A stretch of DNA of 64,000 nucleotides from QQVM01 sp035341855 (GCA_035341855.1 DAOQWA010000003.1:74220-138219), one strand, 5' to 3'; positions 42,734-51,282 are shown, numbered from the stretch's first letter. The notes: generated by a model from the letters alone, not told the origin. Program-made: numbers and translations.

Positions 42734-43984
42734 CTACAAATAGAATTTAATATACACATTCGTGCCTTCTGTTAAGTCAGTTTCAATTCTCAGATCACCT
42801 TTGTGTGGTTCTCCAATTAATTTTTGACTGTCGCTTAGTCCCAATCCGGCACCGATCTCTAAGGGGCGAAGGGAATAAAATTCTTCCTGAACTTTTTCAA
42901 GTTGATCTGTTGGTATGCCATCACCATTGTCACGAATACGAATTTGCAGGAAGCGGGGTAGGATACGAGTACTCAGTATCACTTTGGGCTGATAACCCTT
43001 TATTCCTTCATCATATTTAATTTTTATCGCTTGAAATGAATTGTTCAGAATATTTAATAGTAAAGCATGAATGGCTTCAGGAACAATTGGAATTTGTGGC
43101 AGCTTCTTCTCAAGATCTTTGCTTACGACAAGGACGTCAGCAGGAATGTTCAAGGAATTTCCTCGCATTGCTACCTCTAATGCAGATTCACAAATTGGAT
43201 TAATATCAACAAGTTCTGTTTCATTTCCAGGCTCTTTTTCAAGTAATGAAATGAACTTTGAAATATTTTTTTCAGACTGAGTCTTGTCTGCCAAAGAACT
43301 TGTTTGGTCGATCAGTTTATTTAATTTTTCGTCAGCCCTTATTTCTTTTTGTTTAATCTTTATGTTATCAGCCAATTGTTTTGCCAGACGTTCAAGTTCA
43401 ACATAATGTGTTAGACAGGCCTTGCATAATGCCAATAACTTCTTGCCTTGTTCGGCTCTTTGCATTGAGGCGTGTAACTTGGTAATGTTATTGTTAAGCT
43501 TTTTATCTTGCTTACGGAGGTTGCGTTTTCGGATCTGCAAAAGAACAAAGACTATCAGAAACCAGGCTGCAAAGGCAATACCTGCTTTTCGTAAGAGCGC
43601 ATTGTATCGGTCGAGATTAGCAGCTTTTGCATCGGTTAATTCTTGTATGAGTAATTTGTTCTTCGCTAATTCGTCCGTCCTTCCACCTGTAGAGATCTTA
43701 TATTCATTCTCTAATTGAAGAATTGAATCTCTGATCTCAACGGTGTTAAAGGAGTCTAAAAGATTACTGTAGTTTATCAGGTGATCGATGGCATATCTGT
43801 TCAAATTTTGGATAGCTTGCTTGTCGGCCTTGAACTTTAGCTCTTTAAGTGCTGATTTGTGAGCTGGATCTAATACTCCCGGTGGATCGATCGCTGCATT
43901 GACGGTGCTGAACACAAGTCCTGAAAGTAGAATCGAAAAAAGTATTATATATGTAAAGTGGGGCTTTTTGCTCTGCATTATCAT
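42734..43984 (-). CDS. Membrane sensor-kinase-like protein with HATPase_c domain
   Basis: A 416-residue protein. Signal peptide or first helix at 11-30, a helical periplasmic region of about 100 residues, membrane helix at 135-151, a long coiled coil (about 155-240), and a GHKL ATPase domain at 265-416. The N box (ALLLNILNNSFQAI, 308-320), the G1 box (RDNGDGIP, 351-358) and the G2 box (GAGLGLSDS, 378-386) are intact. No canonical HisKA H-box is visible; His193 (LTHYVELERL) is the only candidate in the coiled coil. The downstream gene starts 4 bp after this stop and has the same architecture minus the ATPase. No response regulator is adjacent. Psu genes follow in the same run. Confidence 0.8.
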   Translation of the reverse strand: MIMQSKKPHFTYIILFSILLSGLVFSTVNAAIDPPGVLDPAHKSALKELKFKADKQAIQNLNRYAIDHLINYSNLLDSFNTVEIRDSILQLENEYKISTGGRTDELAKNKLLIQELTDAKAANLDRYNALLRKAGIAFAAWFLIVFVLLQIRKRNLRKQDKKLNNNITKLHASMQRAEQGKKLLALCKACLTHYVELERLAKQLADNIKIKQKEIRADEKLNKLIDQTSSLADKTQSEKNISKFISLLEKEPGNETELVDINPICESALEVAMRGNSLNIPADVLVVSKDLEKKLPQIPIVPEAIHALLLNILNNSFQAIKIKYDEGIKGYQPKVILSTRILPRFLQIRIRDNGDGIPTDQLEKVQEEFYSLRPLEIGAGLGLSDSQKLIGEPHKGDLRIETDLTEGTNVYIKFYL

Positions 43985-44316
43985 TTTATTCGGTGACCTA
44001 AAATACAGTACCTAAGGCTTGGTTCTGGCAGATCTCAGGGAAATTATCAACGAAGGATTGTGCATGATTTAATATGATTTAGCAGCAAGATTTCTATAAA
44101 GATTTATACAATGAGTCTTCAATAAACTGCTTATTGAGAATGAACCTTGTGATCTCTTTGTTAGCTGAAACATTGCACCAAACACATGTTTATGGAACTT
44201 GTATAGGTTCAATTTATAAGTCATTTGTGTAAAATTGATCAGGAAAGGATTTAAATGGGATAATGTTATATATTGCTGTATATTTTAACATGATGTGTTC
44301 ATCAAAAAAATGAAGC
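43985..44316. other. 332-bp divergent intergenic region
   Basis: Control region between the sensor-like operon (minus) and the GT51 gene (plus). It is AT-rich and has no gene. No promoter with both boxes and no strong inverted repeat was noticed. Confidence 0.5.
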
Positions 44317-46290
44317 ATGCCGGGTAAATACTTTTTCTTTCGAGCAGGATTGTTCACCGGCTACCTGATCCTTGGTATCATTGTTCTCTATTTTTTGTTT
44401 AGAGGCCTGATACTCGACAAGGTCATCGGACGGGTTGAAGCCAAGTTGTTGAAGGATTTTGATCTTAACCTCACAATAGAAGATGCCGGCTTCAGTAGCC
44501 TTTCAACTGTATCGTTTAGCGGTGTGAAATTGAAGGGCAATAGTTCCTTAACAATTTTCGAGGCAGATTCAATTAGTATAAAACCTTCATTGGCTTCCTT
44601 ACTTTCGGGGGAAATAAAAGTCAGTTCATTCTTTCTGAGTGGTGCAGGTCTCTTTCTAACTTGTGACTCTTCAGCATGCAATTATTCTGCTTTTTTGAGA
44701 GATAGTACCAAAAGTGATGAGAGGAAGAGTGTTGATAAGAAAATCAATTTAAATTATGCTGCTTTCCTGAACAAGTTACTGAGACGTGCATTTAACTTTG
44801 CACCACAGGTTGCACAAATCAGAGAGCTTACCTTGGAATATAAAAATGATAGTATTCATGAGAAGCTATTCATTCCATTTTATGATGCTGACGAAAAACA
44901 TCTGGAAGGTGTCATCGAAGATTCCGGGAATTCTTTTCAATGGAAGTGGAGCGGAACATTTTCACAAAAAGACGAAACTTTTGATATAATCTTTTTCCCG
45001 CTGTCAGGTAAAAGACAAAGCATGCCATTGTTGAATTCTTTTCTTGGATTAGAATGTAGTCTTGATACAATACACTTAGCACTTTATGATCTCCATTATA
45101 CCGGTGAAAAGCTTGATCTGAAAGGTCACTTCTCTTCCGAGAATTTAAGAATATTCCATAAGAAGATTTCACAGGACACAGTAGTTTTTAAACGCATGCT
45201 TTTTGATGCTGATGTGACTGTAATGGAAAGTGCTGTTGTGCTTGATAGTTCGTCTTCATTTCAATTGAACAGTATAAAGGCCTATCCGTATATAAAATTT
45301 AATAATTCCGGATCAAAAGTAATTGATCTTAAGTTGAAGACAGATCCCACGCAAGCGACTGACTTCTTTTTTTCTCTCCCAGAAGGAATGTTTGAAGTTG
45401 TAAGGGATGTTGAAGCTGAAGGAACTTTGGAGTATTCTCTGAATTTTCATCTCGATTCATCTGAACCTGACAGTGTCCTCTTTAATTCTGAGATGAAAAA
45501 ATCCCGATTTCACCTTGGCAGTTTTGGTGAAGGTAATCTGGCTAAGATCCGGGGACCTTTTCAACATTCCGTGTATGAAAATGACCGGCTATTTCGAGTG
45601 ATTGAAGTTGGTCCTGACAATCCATATTATACACCCATTGATTCAATATCACCATTGTTCCAATCGGCGGTGCTGACTTCTGAGGATGGAAATTTTTATT
45701 ATCATCAGGGTTTCAATGAGGAGGCATTTAGAAAATCTATAGCAACAAATTTTAAAGCCGGGAGTTTCCGGAGAGGTGGAAGTACCATTAGTATGCAACT
45801 GGTGAAGAATGTTTATCTGACCAGAAAAAAGACCGTCGCCAGAAAAGCGGAAGAAGCTCTTATTGTCTGGCTGCTTGAAAATAACCGGGTTGTGTCTAAA
45901 TCAAGAATGTTTGAGGTTTACCTGAACATAATTGAGCTGGGACCGGGAATTTATGGAATAGCAGAAGCCTCTGAATTTTATTTTTCCAAAAAACCTTCAC
46001 AACTTGATCTTGCTGAGAGTATCTTTCTAGCTAATCTATTGCCTCATCCCAAGTGGTACCGTTCAAGTTTTGATGCAGATGGGAGACTCAAGCCGCATTT
46101 GGCAGACTACTATCGTCTTGTATCTAATTTTATGCTGAAGAAAAATTTGATCACTCAGGAACAATTTGATCAGTTGAAACCTGAAGTAACTTTGAACGGC
46201 CCGGCAAGGGAAAAGGTCGTGGTGCAGGATAGTCTTACAAATGGAAATTCAGCAATACCCTTGTCGGATGAGAGTGATAGTAAAAAATAA
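44317..46290 (+). CDS. GT51 peptidoglycan glycosyltransferase with AsmA-like N-terminal region
   Basis: A 657-residue protein. A membrane helix at about 11-31 is followed by a beta-rich periplasmic region of about 370 residues (RVEAKLLKDFDLNLTIEDAGF, FSGVKLKGNSSLTIFEADSI) that looks like AsmA/DUF748-type domains. The GT51 transglycosylase domain covers about 425-610: catalytic Glu456 in TSEDGNFYYHQGFN, then RRGGSTISMQLVKN, KAEEALIVWLLE, LNIIELGPGIYGIAEAS and LLPHP. No transpeptidase domain is present, so it polymerises glycan strands from lipid II but does not cross-link. Monofunctional MtgA enzymes are only about 240 residues, so the long N-terminus is unusual. It is convergent with the next gene 4 bp away. 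Confidence 0.9.
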   Translation: MPGKYFFFRAGLFTGYLILGIIVLYFLFRGLILDKVIGRVEAKLLKDFDLNLTIEDAGFSSLSTVSFSGVKLKGNSSLTIFEADSISIKPSLASLLSGEIKVSSFFLSGAGLFLTCDSSACNYSAFLRDSTKSDERKSVDKKINLNYAAFLNKLLRRAFNFAPQVAQIRELTLEYKNDSIHEKLFIPFYDADEKHLEGVIEDSGNSFQWKWSGTFSQKDETFDIIFFPLSGKRQSMPLLNSFLGLECSLDTIHLALYDLHYTGEKLDLKGHFSSENLRIFHKKISQDTVVFKRMLFDADVTVMESAVVLDSSSSFQLNSIKAYPYIKFNNSGSKVIDLKLKTDPTQATDFFFSLPEGMFEVVRDVEAEGTLEYSLNFHLDSSEPDSVLFNSEMKKSRFHLGSFGEGNLAKIRGPFQHSVYENDRLFRVIEVGPDNPYYTPIDSISPLFQSAVLTSEDGNFYYHQGFNEEAFRKSIATNFKAGSFRRGGSTISMQLVKNVYLTRKKTVARKAEEALIVWLLENNRVVSKSRMFEVYLNIIELGPGIYGIAEASEFYFSKKPSQLDLAESIFLANLLPHPKWYRSSFDADGRLKPHLADYYRLVSNFMLKKNLITQEQFDQLKPEVTLNGPAREKVVVQDSLTNGNSAIPLSDESDSKK

Positions 46291-46293
46291 ATT

Positions 46294-46307
46294 CTTAAGC
46301 GCTTAAG
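46294..46307. repeat. 14-bp perfect palindrome at a convergent gene junction
   Basis: CTTAAGCGCTTAAG spans the last codons of the minus-strand gene ending at 46295 and lies just after the GT51 stop codon. With no loop it could be a binding site or, in RNA, a weak hairpin. It may well be chance. Confidence 0.4.
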
Positions 46308-46771
46308 TTTAGCTGCTCGATCTTAGATACCAGTTCTTCGAATTCACGTTTACCTGAAAGGCTGTTTTTAATGTTTTGTAAAAAATCTCCTGCTTGCCGT
46401 AAATAAAAGCTACGCACTCTTGTGAATTCCTCTTCGTTTGTATCGCCATTTTCAATAGCCATCTCTTTCAGGTCATCACCGACTTCGCAAAGGAAAATTC
46501 TGCAACTGAGTTCAAGCAGCCCGTAAAAGAACAGCACTTCCTGCATGTCGAAGGAAATCACCTCACCCGGTTCAAACTGCCAATTGTGAACTTCAAAATC
46601 TTCAAGTTGACAATCTTCTATCACATCAAGGCGCATTGCCTCTCTTATTAAAGTGTAATGGGGGTGGATAAGAATAAACTTGCCAGCAGCTATGCTTATA
46701 TTCACAAGTTGCTTGAACTCCCGTGTTACCGGAATGCTAAGTTTATCTCCGTATAATATTAATGGTGGCAT
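46295..46771 (-). CDS. Hypothetical cytoplasmic protein
   Basis: A 158-residue acidic protein with no signal peptide and no membrane helix. It begins MPPLILYGDKLSIPVTREF and is predicted to be mostly helical after residue 75 (DMQEVLFFYGLLELSCRIFL, then FTRVRSFYLRQAGDFLQNI). I do not recognise the family. The reading frame is real in appearance: it fills a gap between GT51 and miaE on the opposite strand, has normal codon use, and nothing else is encoded there. It diverges from miaE with about 130 bp between starts and converges on the GT51 gene. Confidence 0.75.
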   Translation of the reverse strand: MPPLILYGDKLSIPVTREFKQLVNISIAAGKFILIHPHYTLIREAMRLDVIEDCQLEDFEVHNWQFEPGEVISFDMQEVLFFYGLLELSCRIFLCEVGDDLKEMAIENGDTNEEEFTRVRSFYLRQAGDFLQNIKNSLSGKREFEELVSKIEQLNLSA

Positions 46772-46871
46772 ACAAAATTAACTCCTTCCTCATACAAATG
46801 TAAGTTGGAAATAGTTGCTAAGCCCTACATAATATTTTTTTTATTTAAAACTATTTTCTTACATTCCTTAT

Positions 46872-46879
46872 TACCTTTG
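46872..46879 (+). promoter_or_regulatory. -7 element for miaE
   Basis: TACCTTTG matches TAnnTTTG, 26 bp before the ATG at 46906. No TTG is present at the -33 position, where the sequence is A/T-rich. Confidence 0.5.
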
Positions 46880-46905
46880 TCGAATCGTTTAAAAACGTAA
46901 CCTTT

Positions 46906-47487
46906 ATGTTAGGATTGAAATTACCCACAGACCCACGCTGGGTTAATATTGTTGAGAAGAATTTACCGGAAATTCTTACGGACCATGCCTACTGTGAGCA
47001 AAAAGCCGCCACAAATTCAATTAATCTCGTGGTCAATTATCCTGACATTCCGGAATTGGTTGATGCAATGCTTGAATTGGCAAGGGAAGAACTTTCTCAC
47101 TTTCAAATGGTTCATGAGAAGATCAAAGAGAGAAATCTTGTATTGGGAAGAGAACGCCGGGATGAATATGTTTTTGAGTTAAACAAGTTCATCAGAAAAG
47201 GTCATTCAAGAGAGATCGTACTGGCTGATCGTCTGTTATTTTCTGCTCTCGTGGAGGCCAGGAGCTGTGAACGATTTAAAGTTTTGTCTGAAAACATCAG
47301 TGATCCTGACTTACGTGACTTTTACCGAGAGCTGATGATAAGCGAGGCAAACCACTATACCCTTTTCTTAGGGCTAGCAAAAAAGTATGCCCGTGGTGTC
47401 GACATTGACAAACGTTGGCAAGAGTTTCTGGATTTTGAAGCATCCATTATCGGTAATTTTGGAAAGAAGGAAACAATTCACGGTTAA
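46906..47487 (+). CDS. miaE: tRNA-(ms2io6A)37 hydroxylase, MiaE family
   Basis: A 193-residue ferritin-like diiron enzyme that hydroxylates the isopentenyl side chain of ms2i6A37 in tRNAs reading UNN codons, using O2. The diiron ligands are visible: an early Glu in ILTDHAYCEQKAA, the ExxH pair in LAREELSHFQMVHEK, Glu in LVEARSCERF, and the second ExxH in MISEANHYTLF. Length matches MiaE. Other tRNA modification genes (miaA, miaB) are not in the window. It appears to be transcribed alone from the -7 element at 46872. Fold and active site are clear; the exact tRNA product is taken from the family. Confidence 0.92.
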   Translation: MLGLKLPTDPRWVNIVEKNLPEILTDHAYCEQKAATNSINLVVNYPDIPELVDAMLELAREELSHFQMVHEKIKERNLVLGRERRDEYVFELNKFIRKGHSREIVLADRLLFSALVEARSCERFKVLSENISDPDLRDFYRELMISEANHYTLFLGLAKKYARGVDIDKRWQEFLDFEASIIGNFGKKETIHG

Positions 47488-47682
47488 GGCATCATAGCCG
47501 GTTCTTTATGCCATGATTTTTAAGTTCAAAATTATTCGTTTTTGTGGTTATTTCTGATTGATTCAGATCTGCCTTATAGTTATATCCCATTCAAAGCCGA
47601 TTTATTCCCGTTCAGCAACATGTTTTATTAAAAAGGACGGTCGGGACTTAATTTTATGGTCTAATCAATAAAACATATAACC

Positions 47683-48300
47683 ATGAAGAAAATTTACAAA
47701 TCTGTTTCAGTTCTGTTCGCTGTCTGTTTCCTGAGTTTGCAGGGATTTGCTACCAATCATATCATCACCGTTGAAGATTTTTCATTTACTCCAAGAAATC
47801 TTGCAGTATTTGTAGGTGATACGATAACCTGGAATTGGGTTAGTGGATTTCACACCACCACATCTGATAATATACCGCTTGGTGCAGCCGACTGGGATGT
47901 AGCCTTAGAGCCAGGCCTTCAAAGTTTCATTTATGTGGTAACTGTTGAAGGGAATTACCAATATCATTGCACACCTCATCAATCCATGGGCATGACGGCA
48001 AGCTTTACTGCGACCGGTACAACTGATATTAATGAAGCTGCTACACCTGCATTAAATTTTAATGTTTGGCAAAGTTCATTCGATAAGAGTATTAATATGC
48101 TATTTAACAAAGGAATAAATGGTTCAGTCGATTTTTCATTGCTTGATCTCAGTGGTAAAGTGGTTTACACAAATAAGATCAATTCAATAGAGAAAGGAAG
48201 TCACTTAAAGTTTCTTACCCCGGCTCTGCCTGTTGGAATTTATTTGGCTGAAATCAGAGCAAACAGCAACAGAGAAGTAAAAAGAATAATTCTCAACTGA
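47683..48300 (+). CDS. T9SS-secreted cupredoxin (plastocyanin-like) protein
   Basis: A 205-residue exported protein with signal peptide MKKIYKSVSVLFAVCFLSLQ and cleavage near GFAT. Residues 25-110 are a single cupredoxin domain (ITVEDFSFTPRNLAVFVGDTITW). All four type I copper ligands are present: His57 in GFHTTT, then Cys96, His99 and Met104 in the C-x2-H-x4-M pattern of YHCTPHQSMGM. Residues 125-205 are a type A T9SS sorting domain. The domain should carry one electron or bind copper outside the cell, an unusual place for a blue copper protein. No redox partner is encoded next to it. A clear terminator follows. Confidence 0.92.
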   Translation: MKKIYKSVSVLFAVCFLSLQGFATNHIITVEDFSFTPRNLAVFVGDTITWNWVSGFHTTTSDNIPLGAADWDVALEPGLQSFIYVVTVEGNYQYHCTPHQSMGMTASFTATGTTDINEAATPALNFNVWQSSFDKSINMLFNKGINGSVDFSLLDLSGKVVYTNKINSIEKGSHLKFLTPALPVGIYLAEIRANSNREVKRIILN

Positions 48301-48346
48301 GAATCATAGATATATTGTTATTGTTTACGTGTGAAATGTGTGTTTG

Positions 48347-48380
48347 GATCCGGTCTCGGTAAGAGCCGGATCTTTTTTTT
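48347..48380 (+). terminator. Rho-independent terminator after the cupredoxin gene
   Basis: A 7-bp stem, GATCCGG (48347-48353) with CCGGATC (48366-48372), followed by eight Ts (48373-48380). It lies 46 bp after the stop codon and ends 6 bp before the convergent thioesterase gene. Confidence 0.9.
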
Positions 48381-48386
48381 GCGGCT

Positions 48387-48809
48387 TCACTTCAAAGTCC
48401 CGGCTTCATATGAATGAATTAAATTTTTCCATTCAACAGGAACTTCAATCGACTTTTGTTCTGTGTAGTCGAATGCGACCATTACCGTGCTTGCTTCAGC
48501 AATCAGAACCTCCTTTTCATTGTCAATCTTGACAAGGCGATATTGGAGATCAAAACTCTTGTTCCCCATTCTATTGCAACGTGTATAGATTTCTATCCTG
48601 TCATTGATGTGAATTGGATAGATAAAATCTACACTTGCCTTTGCAAGAATAATTCCTCGTTTTGACCAATTATAATCCCATCCTACAATATCATTGAAGT
48701 AAGCGATCCTTGCTTGTTCGATGTAAGTCAGATAGCAAGCATTATTTACATGATTAAACGCATCCAGATCTGAAAAACGAATTTCTATTTTTGTTTTGTG
48801 GCGGTACAT
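48387..48809 (-). CDS. Acyl-CoA thioesterase, YbgC/4HBT hot-dog family
   Basis: A 140-residue hot-dog-fold thioester hydrolase. The N-terminal signature RFSDLDAFNHVNNACYLTYIEQAR contains the catalytic Asp and the long alpha helix of the 4-hydroxybenzoyl-CoA thioesterase type. The segment KASVDFIYPIHINDRIEIYTR is a typical central strand pair. It hydrolyses acyl-CoA thioesters in the cytoplasm; substrate chain length or aromatic nature cannot be judged. YbgC relatives often sit with Tol-Pal genes, but none is here. It is convergent with the cupredoxin gene and divergent from the GT4 gene. Confidence 0.9.
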   Translation of the reverse strand: MYRHKTKIEIRFSDLDAFNHVNNACYLTYIEQARIAYFNDIVGWDYNWSKRGIILAKASVDFIYPIHINDRIEIYTRCNRMGNKSFDLQYRLVKIDNEKEVLIAEASTVMVAFDYTEQKSIEVPVEWKNLIHSYEAGTLK

Positions 48810-48932
48810 AAGCTAAAAAAATGGTGTTGCTGATGAAAGATGAAATTGATGATTGATTTAGAACTTTGCTTCAGTTCAGCTAAATAATTTTGTTTGCATT
48901 CAAAGATAGATGAATTTGATTCAAGCAGAATC

Positions 48933-48964
48933 TTGGCAGGAGCAAGAAGCTTTCTTTATATTTG
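48933..48964 (+). promoter_or_regulatory. Bacteroidota-type promoter of the GT4 gene at 49002
   Basis: TTG at 48933-48935, a 21-bp spacer, and TATATTTG at 48957-48964. The predicted start is near 48970, giving a leader of about 30 nt before the ATG at 49002. Confidence 0.65.
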
Positions 48965-49001
48965 TGGAATGAATTCAATGACGAGGCGTAAGTAACTGAT
49001 T

Positions 49002-50078
49002 ATGAGAATATTATTTCTTGTGCCTTATCCGAAAGGACTTGCAGCGAGTCAGCGATTTAGATTCGAGCAATATTTTCAGATCCTCCTCCAAGAAGGGCAT
49101 TCGCTAAAAGTGTCTTCCTTTCTTGATACAAAGGCATGGAGCATTCTTTACAGACCCGGTCATTGGTTCCAAAAAATGACTGCAATTCTAAGAGGCTACA
49201 TTCGAAGGTTCAGCGACATTTTTCAGATTAAAAAATACGATTTCGTTTTTATTCACCGAGAGGCTGCACCATTTGGTCCGCCATTATTTGAATGGTTGAT
49301 AGGTCGTGTGTTCAAAAAAAAGATCATTTACGATTTTGATGATGCAATTTGGATTCCCAATGCATCTGAAAGTAATAGTACACTTTCAAAATTATTCAAG
49401 AATTTCTCTAATGTTAGTAAGATCTGCAGATGGTCATACAGAGTGAGTGTAGGGAATCAGTTTCTCAAGGATTTTGCTCTTAATTACAATAACAATGTCT
49501 TGTTGAACCCTACCACAATTGATACCGACTTACATCATAATACTACGAAGGAGCATAAGAAAAGTAAGTTTATTTTCGGATGGACAGGCTCACATTCGAC
49601 AATACAATTTCTTGATGTTTTAGTTCCTGTATTTCAGGAGATGGAAAAGACAGAGGATTTTGAATTTCATGTGATCTGTGATATTGCACCCAGGTTCAGC
49701 CTTCAATCATTAAAATACATTGTTTGGAAGAAAGAAACAGAAATTGAAGACTTGCTTAAATTTAATGTAGGTGTAATGCCATTGCCTGATGATATTTGGT
49801 CTAAAGGAAAATGTGGATTTAAAGCACTGCAATATATGGCTCTTGGTATTCCTGCAGTAGTTTCAAATGTTGGTGTAAATGCCCAAATAGTTGACCATGG
49901 TATTAACGGATGTATATGCAATAATGAAAGTGACTGGAAGCATTATTTGAAGAAACTTCTTAAGGAGGAGGAATATCTAAAGGAGTTATCTGCCAATACC
50001 CGTGAGAAGATCGTGAAAAACTATTCTGTTGAAGCAAATAAACCCAATTTCCTTAGCTTATTTGATGATAAAAAATAA
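49002..50078 (+). CDS. GT4 family glycosyltransferase
   Basis: A 358-residue GT-B enzyme. It starts MRILFLVPYPKGLAASQRFR, with the acceptor-binding region following. The middle has KKIIYDFDDAIWIPN, a stretch found in many GT4 proteins of Bacteroidota surface polysaccharide loci. The C-terminal donor domain has FIFGWTGSHSTIQFL, the short motif GKCGFKALQYMALGIPAVVS with the conserved acidic/Lys sites, and a final Ser-Val-Glu helix. Donor and acceptor are unknown. No other polysaccharide genes are next to it, so it is a free-standing transferase with its own promoter. gcvT follows 100 bp later. Confidence 0.87.
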   Translation: MRILFLVPYPKGLAASQRFRFEQYFQILLQEGHSLKVSSFLDTKAWSILYRPGHWFQKMTAILRGYIRRFSDIFQIKKYDFVFIHREAAPFGPPLFEWLIGRVFKKKIIYDFDDAIWIPNASESNSTLSKLFKNFSNVSKICRWSYRVSVGNQFLKDFALNYNNNVLLNPTTIDTDLHHNTTKEHKKSKFIFGWTGSHSTIQFLDVLVPVFQEMEKTEDFEFHVICDIAPRFSLQSLKYIVWKKETEIEDLLKFNVGVMPLPDDIWSKGKCGFKALQYMALGIPAVVSNVGVNAQIVDHGINGCICNNESDWKHYLKKLLKEEEYLKELSANTREKIVKNYSVEANKPNFLSLFDDKK

Positions 50079-50178
50079 AATGGTTAGGAGAATGGCAGAA
50101 ATATTTGTTTAATTTGGCAACAAGACGGAACTGATCCGGATTGGCCGGTACACAATTTACGAATCGAAAAAAAGAGAA

Positions 50179-51282
50179 ATGGAGACAACAGATACAGCTT
50201 TGAAGCAGATAGCATTATCAGAAGTACATCAGAATTTAGGTGCCAAAATGGTCCCTTTCGCCGGCTATCTGATGCCGGTATCTTATGAAGGAATTAATGC
50301 CGAGCATGAAACAGTAAGGAGTGGAGTTGGCGTATTTGATGTTTCCCACATGGGTGAATTTATTTTGAAAGGTGAAGATGCCTTAGAACTTATTCAACGG
50401 CTTACCAGTAACGACGCCTCCAAATTGATCGATGGGAAAGTTCAATATTCATGTATTCCAAATGAAAGTGGCGGGATCGTTGACGATCTTCTTGTATATC
50501 GTATCGACGAAAAAACATATATGCTGGTGGTTAATGCCGGCAATATTGATAAAGATTGGAACTGGTTTCAAAGCCGAAATACGAACAAGGTTGAAATGCA
50601 TAACATTTCCGACAAGACTTCCTTACTTGCCGTACAGGGGCCGATGGCAGCAGAAGCACTGCAATCATTAACGGATATGGATTTGAAGAATATGGAATAC
50701 TATACATTCAAGAAAGGAAAATTTGCAGGCATAGATAATGTGTTAGTTTCTGCAACAGGATATACAGGCGCCGGTGGTTTTGAAATTTATTTTGAAAATG
50801 CACATGCCCTCGTTATTTGGAATAAAATATTTGAAGCCGGAAAGAAATACAATATTAAACCGATCGGACTCGGGGCCAGGGATACTTTAAGACTGGAAAT
50901 GGGATTTTGTCTGTATGGTAATGATATTGATGATAACACATCACCACTAGAAGCAGGCTTAGGTTGGATAACCAAATTTACAAAAGCATTCACCAATTCG
51001 GAAGCGCTCAAAGCTGAGAAGGAGAGAGGATTAAACAAAAAACTCATCGGACTAGAAATGCTGGAAAGAGGAATTCCTCGTCATGATTATGAAGTGCAAA
51101 ATAATGAAGGTAAAACGATAGGCAGGGTAACTTCCGGTACCCAAAGCCCTACCTTACAAAAAGCTATTGCTATGGCTTATCTTGAGTCGGCATCAGCAAT
51201 TGAAGGTACCGAGGTGAATGTGATCATCCGGGATAAACCTGTCAAAGCTAAGGTTGTCAAGTTCCCTTTCATCAAAAAATAA
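50179..51282 (+). CDS. gcvT: Glycine cleavage system T protein (aminomethyltransferase)
   Basis: A 367-residue enzyme that takes the aminomethyl group from the lipoyl H protein and transfers the one-carbon unit to tetrahydrofolate with release of ammonia. Motifs are AGYLMPVSYEGINAEH, RSGVGVFDVSHMGEF near residue 55, the folate-binding SATGYTGAGGFEIYFE, GLGARDTLRLEMGFCLYGND, and SGTQSPTLQKAIAMAYL near the end. Length matches GcvT. The GcvH and GcvP genes are not in the window, and no glycine riboswitch was seen upstream. comB follows 36 bp later on the same strand and may be co-transcribed. Confidence 0.95.
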   Translation: METTDTALKQIALSEVHQNLGAKMVPFAGYLMPVSYEGINAEHETVRSGVGVFDVSHMGEFILKGEDALELIQRLTSNDASKLIDGKVQYSCIPNESGGIVDDLLVYRIDEKTYMLVVNAGNIDKDWNWFQSRNTNKVEMHNISDKTSLLAVQGPMAAEALQSLTDMDLKNMEYYTFKKGKFAGIDNVLVSATGYTGAGGFEIYFENAHALVIWNKIFEAGKKYNIKPIGLGARDTLRLEMGFCLYGNDIDDNTSPLEAGLGWITKFTKAFTNSEALKAEKERGLNKKLIGLEMLERGIPRHDYEVQNNEGKTIGRVTSGTQSPTLQKAIAMAYLESASAIEGTEVNVIIRDKPVKAKVVKFPFIKK

